Shown: one piece after another, positions 58,423 to 64,000 of the stretch
Position numbering within the stretch: position 1 is the stretch's first letter
How the letters are laid out: the number at the start of each line of letters is the position of its first letter
NCBI GenBank assembly: GCA_045531955.1
Contig: JAZSFC010000001.1
Coordinates: forward strand, 124,001-188,000
DNA: 64,000 nt
Source: SIG299 sp045531955
Lineage (GTDB): Bacteria; Bacillota; Clostridia; Lachnospirales; Lachnospiraceae
Direction: 5' to 3'
Translations under genes and position numbers: made by a program
Notes under the pieces: generated by a model
The model's database searches: none
Seen by the model: the letters and a program-made list of their open reading frames with translations, nothing else
Told to the model about the DNA's origin: nothing

Positions 58423-58665
58423 AAAAAGAAGATTTGCATATACAGAATACGGAATAATGCATATGCTAACGTTAGAAAAAAGCATATACAAAAAATAGTA
58501 TATTGCATAAACAAATATTTGAAAAATGTATCCGCTGTTGGAAAAGCAGTCGAAAATGTGACCAAAGTTTCAATAGAGCTTGATATGTGGTATGCATTTG
58601 CGTCAATGAACGGTTGGAGTTTATCTGTAAATGAATGTCAAGGGAAAGGTGGAGATTCTCGTTAG
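58423..58665 (+). pseudogene. Open frame without a start, possible gene remnant
   Basis: Eighty codons open between a TGA at 58,420 and a TAG at 58,663, with no ATG/GTG/TTG near the beginning. The translation has protein-like character (A-V-G-K-A-V-E-N-V-T-K-V-S-I-E-L-D-M-W-Y) but no recognised family. It may be a decayed gene; chance cannot be excluded. Confidence 0.25.
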
Positions 58666-58686
58666 AGAATACACCTGACCTTGACA
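58636..58686. repeat. Double-stem hairpin
   Basis: TGTCAAGG ... CCTTGACA outside, AGGTG ... CACCT inside, and ATTCTC-gtta-GAGAAT at the tip, about 50 nt in all. No T tail. A second short hairpin CAACAGC-atatttt-GCTGTTG follows at about 58,712-58,732. Promoter-like TGATATAAT lies between them. Confidence 0.7.
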
Positions 58687-58800
58687 TTAGAGGTATGATA
58701 TAATGGTTTATGGCAACAGCATATTTTGCTGTTGGCGTTAATTACTTTAAATCATGATTTTCAATATTTGTAGAAGGAATAAGCACTTCTGAAGAATTCC

Positions 58801-58838
58801 CCTCTATAGCATTAGTGAAAGACATTAGGCTATAGAGG
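58801..58838 (+). promoter_or_regulatory. Hairpin covering the excisionase-like gene's ribosome site
   Basis: CCTCTATAGC (58,801-58,810) pairs with GCTATAGAGG (58,829-58,838). The GAGG of the second arm is the start of AGAGGAGAG, the only ribosome site of the gene at 58,851, so folding would hide it. Confidence 0.6.
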
Positions 58839-58850
58839 AGAGATACAAAA

Positions 58851-59069
58851 ATGGACGAACTATACACTGTAAAAGAAGTAGCGAAAATCATGAAGGTAAA
58901 TGTACATAAAGTTTATGAGTTGATTCATGCAGGACTTCTTCCGGCACTGAAACTCGGGAGTATCAAGATACGGAAAGGGTCATTGGAAGATTTTTTGAGA
59001 AAATATGACGGAATGGATTTGACGGATTTGGATAATATTTGCAGTATTGTAGAGGGCAAAGTAAGATAA
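58851..59069 (+). CDS. Excisionase-family helix-turn-helix protein
   Basis: 72 aa. MerR/Xis-like domain: L-Y-T-V-K-E-V-A-K-I-M-K-V-N-V-H-K-V-Y-E, then G-L-L-P-A-L-K-L-G and I-R-K-G-S-L-E-D-F-L. Such proteins bend att DNA and direct excision, or act as small regulators. Lies far from the island integrase; it could assist either recombinase. Confidence 0.85.
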   Translation: MDELYTVKEVAKIMKVNVHKVYELIHAGLLPALKLGSIKIRKGSLEDFLRKYDGMDLTDLDNICSIVEGKVR

Positions 59070-59104
59070 GGATCATGAAAAAAGTAGGAATTTTTGATTG
59101 ACTT

Positions 59105-59151
59105 CAGCATCTTTGTCTGTTACACTTTCAGTGTAACAGACAAAGATGCTG
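59105..59151. repeat. Perfect 22-bp inverted repeat
   Basis: Arms from CAGCATCTTTGTC to its exact complement with a three-base TTC loop. No T tract follows, so it is not a standard terminator; a recombination or processing site is possible. Confidence 0.85.
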
Positions 59152-59179
59152 ATAAAGATGGGAAGTTATACAAAAATAC

Positions 59180-59207
59180 TTGACAAGAATTCTGAAATAT
59201 GTATAAT
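59180..59207 (+). promoter_or_regulatory. Promoter of the RNA upstream of Abi
   Basis: TTGACA, 16 bp, TATAAT; near-consensus. Transcription would begin about 59,214. Confidence 0.85.
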
Positions 59208-59209
59208 AA

Positions 59210-59268
59210 AAGTAACAGAACCCACCACGCCTCTGATTCTATCATGCGCAACCCGGTGGGACTTTTTT
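59210..59268 (+). ncRNA. Short RNA upstream of the Abi gene (abiF-motif-like)
   Basis: From the promoter to a terminator-like stem CCCACC ... GGTGGG with tail ACTTTTTTATTT, about 55 nt. The loop contains CACGCCTCTGATT and ATGCGCAACC, a composition I associate with the abiF RNA motif reported upstream of Abi_2 genes. It ends 17 nt before the Abi start. Confidence 0.65.
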
Positions 59269-59285
59269 ATTTGTGAGGTGAATTT

Positions 59286-60194
59286 ATGTATCGATATCCA
59301 AAACAGATATTAACAATTGCTCAGCAACTGCAATCCTATATTGATGCAGGGATGGAAATTACTTCTACTGATGAAGTGGAGGAAGCATTAAAAACGATTG
59401 GATATTATCGCTTACGGGGATACTCCTTTCAGTTATATGATAATGCAAACAAAAAGTATGTTTCAGAAACAAAATTTGAGAATATAGTGAAGTTGTATCA
59501 CTTTGACCAAGAATTGTCTGGAATGATTTTTTCGATGATTTCCAAGATAGAAGTAGCACTAAGGGTACGTCTTGTAGACGCACTGTTAGTGTACGGAGAT
59601 GCTTTGATATTGCAGGATTCTTCAGTATTTAAAGACAAAAAAATGTACTGGCAGAATGTTTCTACAATAGCTTCGGAGATAGCTCGTTCTAATGATGTGT
59701 TTATAAAACATAATTTTGTAAAACATGAGGGTGAAGTTCCTTTATGGGCAGCGGTTGAGGTTCTTTCCTTTGGTACATTATCAAAGGTTATTAAGAATTT
59801 GAAAACAGGGGCAGGAAGCGCATATACAGCATTGGCAAATAATTATAAATATAAAAGTCTGAAAGGAAATCAGGTAAAGCCTTCTTTAAAAATGCTTACT
59901 TCATGGATACAGGCTGTTGCTATATTGCGAAATATGTGTGCGCATAATTCTCGTATATACAATAGAACGATACATACAACGCCGGAAATCTTAGATGCAG
60001 ATAAGGTTACTCCTGCACCGAGTCATAATGGTTTATATCAGGTGTTGCTGGCAATGAAGTATATCAGGTCAACAGATGCGGAGTGGACGGTATTTGTGAA
60101 TGAACTGGACAAACTATTTCAAACATATGCAGGCGTAATTAATTTATCAGCCATGAATTTACCGACAGATTGGAAAACACATTTAAGCGTATAA
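59286..60194 (+). CDS. Abi_2 (AbiD/AbiF) family abortive infection protein
   Basis: 302 aa. The N-terminal I-G-Y-Y-R-L-R-G-Y-S (~38-47) and F-D-Q-E-L (~73-77) are typical of Abi_2. R-N-M-C-A-H (215-220) is the HEPN RNase motif R-x4-H, so it probably cuts RNA on phage infection. GAGGTG ribosome site follows the RNA terminator. Upstream RNA and HEPN protein may work as a unit. Confidence 0.92.
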   Translation: MYRYPKQILTIAQQLQSYIDAGMEITSTDEVEEALKTIGYYRLRGYSFQLYDNANKKYVSETKFENIVKLYHFDQELSGMIFSMISKIEVALRVRLVDALLVYGDALILQDSSVFKDKKMYWQNVSTIASEIARSNDVFIKHNFVKHEGEVPLWAAVEVLSFGTLSKVIKNLKTGAGSAYTALANNYKYKSLKGNQVKPSLKMLTSWIQAVAILRNMCAHNSRIYNRTIHTTPEILDADKVTPAPSHNGLYQVLLAMKYIRSTDAEWTVFVNELDKLFQTYAGVINLSAMNLPTDWKTHLSV

Positions 60195-60477
60195 AAAAGA
60201 GATTACAGCATAGAATATAAATACAGACCTAATCAAGCACAGAGTGCTCAAACCGATTAGGCTTTTGGCGGAATGCTACGAAAAGCATTTCGCCTTTTTG
60301 ATTTATAAAGAGAGAAATTGCGAGAGATGAACCATATAACAATCAGGTATGGCGTAATTGCATCAATATTGAATTAGTATTAAATGTATGCTATAATATT
60401 ACTGAAATTAGTGTGGGTTGCAGTATTGATTTGTGTATGTTGTAAATGTTTTCAATAAATATTTAGTGGTGATTTTT
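60195..60477. other. Intergenic region with terminator
   Basis: CCTAATC ... GATTAGG with an inner GCAC/GTGC hairpin (60,228-60,261), then the terminator GGCGGAATGCT-acgaaa-AGCATTTCGCC-TTTTT (60,267-60,299). TATAAT at ~60,392 may be a -10 box for the next gene pair. Confidence 0.7.
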
Positions 60478-61752
60478 ATGATTATTTCTGTTGCGGGTAA
60501 TATTTCTAGTGGAAAAACAACATTAGCAAAAAAAATATGTTCGTTATATGATTTTACATATGTTCCATCTAAAAGAAGTGAATTAAAGTTCCTAGATGAT
60601 TTTTTTGAAAATATTCCTGAATATTTTTTTGCAACGCAAACCTCTTTCTTAATTAATAAAGTTTCAGAGATTGATGAGAAAAGAAAAACTAACAATATTG
60701 TCATTGATAGAAGTTTATATGAGGATATTCATATTTTTGCTCAATTATGGATGGATAATTATTCAATCGATGAAAAGGAAAAAGTTCTATATAAAAATTT
60801 AGCTGAGTACTTACTTAAAACTATTCCCAAAACAGATATTTATATTTTATGTAATTGTAAGAAAGAGGTTCTTTTAGAAAGATTTAATTTAAGAACAAAA
60901 AGACCATTTGAAGTTAAATATCCACATGATTATATTCAACAACTTTGTGATAGATATGATTCTATAAAATTGCCGGATGATGCAGTTGTTGTAGAGGTGG
61001 ATACAAGTTTGCTTGATGTGCGTGATGATAATACAGTACAAGATATAATGTCATATGTATTTGAACAGGTAAACAAGCAAGATTATGAGCAATTATCGCT
61101 TTTTGATAGTGGCAATGATATTAGAACCAATAAAAGTATATCTAGTCCATATATTAAAGTTACGCATGGTTCGTCCAATTTTATTTTTGAAAAGAATACG
61201 TTTAATGTCAAGAAAAAACAGATATATTTGGCGGCACCATTTACTGAATTTGCAACAGAAGAACCAGTTCCACAGGACAAAGAACAATTGTTAATGGATA
61301 TTAGTATAAGGCGAGATTACAATATTCTTCCAAAAAAATATCAAAGTTTTTTAAATAAAATAAAGAAATTATTATCAAATGATGGGGAATTTGATATAAT
61401 TCTTCCACATAAAGATGAAAATAATTGGGGTAGAACTTATATTTCAAATGTCCAAATTGTTGAAGCAATGATTACCAACATGAAGAAAAGTCATTTAATT
61501 GTTGCTATTATATCTAACAGCATTGGTGTTCATATGGAGATTGCAATGATGAGCATCCAAAATAAGCCGATGGTTTTAATAGTCCTTGATAATTTTACTA
61601 CAGGATTTTATGCTAATGGATTTAAAAATCGACAAAATGTTTTAGTAGCACATGTATCATCTATAGATGAAGTTTATGGTGTAATAAATAATAATACGGT
61701 ATTAGAGTTCATAAGGAGAAACATAAGCGATGAAAAAGTGGATAGAGAATAA
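60478..61752 (+). CDS. Deoxynucleoside kinase fused to a deoxyribosyltransferase-like domain
   Basis: 424 aa from the ATG at 60,478; this start puts the P-loop G-N-I-S-S-G-K-T (7-14) at the usual place of deoxynucleoside kinases. I-D-R-S-L-Y-E-D (76-83) is the D/E-R-S motif and R-F-N-L-R-T-K-R-P-F (~135-144) the lid. From ~245 a second domain begins I-Y-L-A-A-P-F (249-255) and has S-I-G-V-H-M-E-I-A-M (348-357, Glu354), as in nucleoside 2-deoxyribosyltransferase/TIR-like folds. One protein would phosphorylate and cut or exchange nucleoside bases. It overlaps the membrane protein gene by 23 nt. Confidence 0.8.
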   Translation: MIISVAGNISSGKTTLAKKICSLYDFTYVPSKRSELKFLDDFFENIPEYFFATQTSFLINKVSEIDEKRKTNNIVIDRSLYEDIHIFAQLWMDNYSIDEKEKVLYKNLAEYLLKTIPKTDIYILCNCKKEVLLERFNLRTKRPFEVKYPHDYIQQLCDRYDSIKLPDDAVVVEVDTSLLDVRDDNTVQDIMSYVFEQVNKQDYEQLSLFDSGNDIRTNKSISSPYIKVTHGSSNFIFEKNTFNVKKKQIYLAAPFTEFATEEPVPQDKEQLLMDISIRRDYNILPKKYQSFLNKIKKLLSNDGEFDIILPHKDENNWGRTYISNVQIVEAMITNMKKSHLIVAIISNSIGVHMEIAMMSIQNKPMVLIVLDNFTTGFYANGFKNRQNVLVAHVSSIDEVYGVINNNTVLEFIRRNISDEKVDRE

Positions 61753-62623
61753 CTACGATCATATTTCAAATATAGTATCATCTTTGATATCTATAGGTTT
61801 ATCAATATTGACTAATTTTGTATATGACAAACTTAAAGGAGAGAATACAGGAGGAGCTAATATTTATATAATTATAACTTTGTTTATATTTGTTTTTGGC
61901 ATTATTGTTATTATTTCTATAGTATCTAAAATAATAAAAAAACATATTTTTAAAGATGAAAATCTCAACGAATATATTCAAAAAGCATACCTTGCAGTAC
62001 AAGATTTGTCATTAGAAAGTCAGAGTTTTTTGCAAGAGGAGAAGAGTAAAGATTTAACTAATTGGTTTTTAAAAAATATACAATTAGCGGTGGATAAATG
62101 TTATGATTTCTTTTACTCTTCCTTCGGAGGAGGAAAAATTTTAATTGAAGGAACTAAATTTGAAGTAACCTATATGACTTTGTCATATAAGGATTCTAAG
62201 ATTACAATTCCATGTTCGTGCAATAGAGAAAAACGTACGCCAACGTCAATGCTAATGAGGGATCAAAATCCAGATATTTATAACAATACAGTAACGGCAG
62301 AAATATATAAAGAGTACGCAACTCATTGTAAACCATCTTTTAAAATTATTGAGAGTACTGTAAAAAAAGAAAATGTTTCTGAAGGTTATACGTTTCTTTA
62401 TGAGAATCAAAATGAACGCATAAAGTCATCGGTTGTTTTGCCAGTATTATCGCATAGAAATGAACTTTTAGGAACATTGGTAGTTCACTGTAATACGGAG
62501 GGTTTTTTTAAAGAGGAACAACGTGAGTTTTGGTATGAAATATTACAACTTTTTGCAAGTGAGATAGGAAAAAATAAATTACTTTTGGATAATGTGAATA
62601 AAGAAGAATCATTTCCTTTCTAA
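61730..62623 (+). CDS. Two-TM protein with GAF-like domain
   Basis: 297 aa. Two membrane helices (~12-31 and 44-66), a helical linker, then a ~150-residue GAF-like domain ending V-V-L-P-V-L-S-H-R-N-E-L-L-G-T-L-V and E-E-Q-R-E-F-W-Y-E-I-L-Q-L-F-A. GAF domains bind nucleotides or small ligands. Overlap with the kinase-transferase gene suggests a two-component unit in which a nucleotide product is sensed at the membrane. The family of the whole protein is not recognised. Confidence 0.7.
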   Translation: MKKWIENNYDHISNIVSSLISIGLSILTNFVYDKLKGENTGGANIYIIITLFIFVFGIIVIISIVSKIIKKHIFKDENLNEYIQKAYLAVQDLSLESQSFLQEEKSKDLTNWFLKNIQLAVDKCYDFFYSSFGGGKILIEGTKFEVTYMTLSYKDSKITIPCSCNREKRTPTSMLMRDQNPDIYNNTVTAEIYKEYATHCKPSFKIIESTVKKENVSEGYTFLYENQNERIKSSVVLPVLSHRNELLGTLVVHCNTEGFFKEEQREFWYEILQLFASEIGKNKLLLDNVNKEESFPF

Positions 62624-62905
62624 GTATTGTGAATCAGGGTATTGAAGGCATTGAATACAAACATGTTGTAATGAATTTTGAGTAATGCTGTAAGTGTTTT
62701 TTTATTCATTAAGCAGGAGGCCGCAAGGATTTGCTTACCCCCACCTTCCTCATCCACATTTCGTCCACATGCGACCAAAACACGCATAAACACCACAAAT
62801 CAAAACTAATCACAAACTGGCAAGCGTTGTACCGTGTCAGCCCTAAAATAAAAGAATTCCAAAGCACGCCACAGCAAAGAAGAGCATAACAAAGCACGCA
62901 CTCTA
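62624..62905. other. Right-end intergenic region of the island
   Basis: About 280 bp without a credible gene. Contains TCCACAT twice (62,752 and 62,763 region, as ATCCACAT and GTCCACAT), CACAAATCA/CACAAACTG, and AAAGCACGC twice. Such short repeats beside attR may be integrase arm sites. Confidence 0.4.
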
Positions 62906-62983
62906 GGAAAAGGTAACAACCCAATGGTTGGTATGACTGTTGCAGTTTCTATTGAAGAAGCAGCTAAGGCGAACAAGTTCTAG
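62906..62983 (+). pseudogene. Displaced 3' end of the GGGtGRT gene, containing attR
   Basis: In-frame codons read G-K-G-N-N-P-M-V-G-M-T-V-A-V-S-I-E-E-A-A-K-A-N-K-F and stop. The first part (62,911-62,940) is identical to attL. This is most simply the original 3' end, cut off by insertion of the island. Confidence 0.88.
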
Positions 62984-63000
62984 TTTTTTAGAACTTGTTT
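62972..63000 (+). terminator. Weak hairpin at the original gene end
   Basis: AACAAGTTCTA-gttttt-TAGAACTTGTT spans the displaced stop codon. Short T run after it (TTTGG); probably the former GGGtGRT terminator. Confidence 0.5.
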
Positions 63001-63042
63001 GGTAAGCTTCTAATAATTGAACAATTGATTTTCTAAAAATAG

Positions 63043-63095
63043 AGTTAGATACGTCATTTTAAGCATTTTGCTTATGACGTGTCTAACTTTTTTTA
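63043..63095. terminator. Strong terminator
   Basis: GTTAGATACGTCAT ... ATGACGTGTCTAAC with TTTTTTT after the right arm, upstream of the NlpC/P60 gene. Confidence 0.9.
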
Positions 63096-63222
63096 GTATC
63101 AAAAGTGACTCAAATTTGCCTTTTTTCTACCTTTCTTCTGACAAATCCATAGAGTAAACTGAAAACAACAGAAAACTATGGGGTGGTTTTTAAACAAAGG
63201 AAGGAAACATAGGAGGATTGTT

Positions 63223-63963
63223 ATGAAGAGAAGAGTATGTTGTTTCTTATTGGGAATTTGTATTCTATGCTTACCGGCACAACAGGTATATGCTGCACCG
63301 GCAGGACCTGCCGCTAAAACAGAGGAAAAGAAAAAGCATGAGCATCCAAAGCCTCATGAAAAAAAGAAGGAGAAGCCGGTGCCTCCACATTTAAAAGAGC
63401 ATGAGAAGCCGGTACCGCCGCATGAGAAAGAGCACCAAAAACCGGTGCCTCCTCATGAAAGAGAAAAGAAAGAAACAGAGGACAAGCAGCCTGTGAGCAC
63501 TCCTGCGGTAACTCCGACTGCTACGCCTACAGTTACCCCGGTTCCGACAGAAGTTCCTAAGCAGGGAACAGAAGATACATCAACTTCTGTCGCAGGAAGT
63601 GAATTAGTAAAGTATGCCCTTCAATTTGTTGGGAATCCGTATAAATATGGTGGAACAAGCTTAACAAACGGTGCAGATTGTTCCGGTTTTGTACAGTCTG
63701 TTTTTGCACATTTCGACTACAGTTTGTCCAGATCCTCCAGGGACCAGGCAAAAACAGCGGGATATGCCGACGTGGCAGTAAAGGAATCTGAACTGCAGCC
63801 GGGCGACTTAATTTTCTATGCGAACAGTAGTGGAACGGTTTACCATGTAGCCATTTACATTGGCGATGGAAAAGTGGTTCATGCCGCAAATGAAAGAAAG
63901 GGTATTACCATTTCGGAATATAACTATATGAAGCCGTATAAGGCAAGACGTGTCTTAGCATAA
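63223..63963 (+). CDS. Secreted NlpC/P60 cell-wall endopeptidase
   Basis: 246 aa from the ATG at 63,223 behind AGGAGG. Signal peptide (~1-25, cut after V-Y-A-A). A repeat region rich in His, Lys, Glu and Pro follows (units like K-P-V-P-P-H-E-K-E-H, about three copies), then a Thr/Pro linker, then NlpC/P60 (~128-246) with catalytic Cys in G-A-D-C-S-G-F and His in V-Y-H-V-A-I-Y. Cuts peptidoglycan stem peptides. The His-rich repeats may bind metal or wall polymer. Confidence 0.92.
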   Translation: MKRRVCCFLLGICILCLPAQQVYAAPAGPAAKTEEKKKHEHPKPHEKKKEKPVPPHLKEHEKPVPPHEKEHQKPVPPHEREKKETEDKQPVSTPAVTPTATPTVTPVPTEVPKQGTEDTSTSVAGSELVKYALQFVGNPYKYGGTSLTNGADCSGFVQSVFAHFDYSLSRSSRDQAKTAGYADVAVKESELQPGDLIFYANSSGTVYHVAIYIGDGKVVHAANERKGITISEYNYMKPYKARRVLA

Positions 63964-64000
63964 TTACATAGAGCATAAATGTTCCACGGAGGACGTAAAC

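Larger units (their letters stand above)
47983..62940. mobile_element. Integrated genomic island in the GGGtGRT 3' end
   Basis: A 30-nt stretch beginning AGGTAACAACCCAATGG is identical at 47,983-48,012 and 62,911-62,940, both times in the C-terminal codons of GGGtGRT. A tyrosine integrase starts 186 nt inside the left end, and an excisionase-like HTH protein lies inside. Interior genes are visibly more AT-rich than the flanks. About 14.9 kb from core to core. No relaxase, capsid or conjugation gene is present, so it is an integrative island that moves with help or only excises. Confidence 0.9.

Noticed and set aside
58472..58687. 71-codon minus-strand open frame
   Set aside because: It crosses the double-stem hairpin, lacks a ribosome site and resembles no protein.
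62709..62924. 71-codon minus-strand open frame at the island's right end
   Set aside because: Composition is Cys/Leu/Trp-rich as expected from an antisense reading, and it runs into attR.

Overview
The window looks like chromosome of a plant-fibre-degrading gut Firmicute, most likely a Lachnospiraceae member (Roseburia/Agathobacter-like). The grounds are moderate GC, strong AGGAGG-type ribosome sites, a GGGtGRT protein next to a NifU-like scaffold, lipoprotein carbohydrate-active enzymes with Thr/Pro linkers (a CE15 glucuronoyl esterase and a GH5 cellulase), and Firmicutes-type regulators. No tRNA, rRNA or CRISPR array was seen.

Layout. 1-7.1 kb: uronate and plant-wall metabolism (KDG kinase, XRE regulator, CE15 esterase, AraC regulator, iron alcohol dehydrogenase, two SDR enzymes). 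7.2-13.6 kb: pyrimidine uptake and synthesis (uracil permease, pyrK, pyrD, dCMP deaminase, pyrE) with a membrane EAL phosphodiesterase inside the run. 13.6-19.3 kb: LytTR two-component pair and a four-gene ABC-2 exporter. 19.5-22.5 kb: a tandem pair of MutS-like ATPases. 23.6-27.9 kb: asparaginase and an amino-sugar operon led by an XRE-GlmM fusion. 27.9-33.5 kb: an attenuator-controlled RsgA paralogue and a run of small enzymes (GNAT, HIT, P-loop kinase, methyltransferases). 33.5-46 kb: GH5, LUD protein, ASST-like protein, topoisomerase III, a cobalamin riboswitch with a DUF4430 lipoprotein and ECF S component, a GntR-led membrane operon, and a cell-wall-anchored nucleotidase. 46.3-48.1 kb: NifU-like and GGGtGRT genes. 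63.2 kb to the end: an NlpC/P60 hydrolase.

The most unusual part is 47,983-62,940, an integrated element of about 14.9 kb, clearly more AT-rich than its surroundings. It is inserted in the 3' end of the GGGtGRT gene. A 30-nt identical core occurs at both ends, and a second copy of the gene's last 25 codons is stranded at the right end. Cargo in order: tyrosine integrase; an overlapping operon of a membrane STAND ATPase, two small proteins (one starting with a V-T-N-S-S-S motif), an atypical radical SAM/SPASM protein and a DUF6236-like protein; a second tyrosine recombinase next to a 1.8-kb segment bounded by 31-nt perfect inverted repeats and holding two convergent genes, which looks like an invertible expression switch; a folded oriT/RNA-like stretch; an excisionase-like gene; an Abi_2 HEPN protein with a short upstream RNA; and a two-gene unit of a deoxynucleoside kinase fused to a deoxyribosyltransferase-like domain plus a two-TM GAF-like protein. 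This is the composition of a defence or phase-variation island, and several parts resemble no system I can name.

A second notable thread is regulatory. The XRE regulator at 804 and the XRE-GlmM fusion at 24,823 have nearly identical recognition helices, and both are preceded by the same inverted repeat (TGCAAC-N5-GTTGCA). This suggests that uronate and amino-sugar metabolism share an operator.
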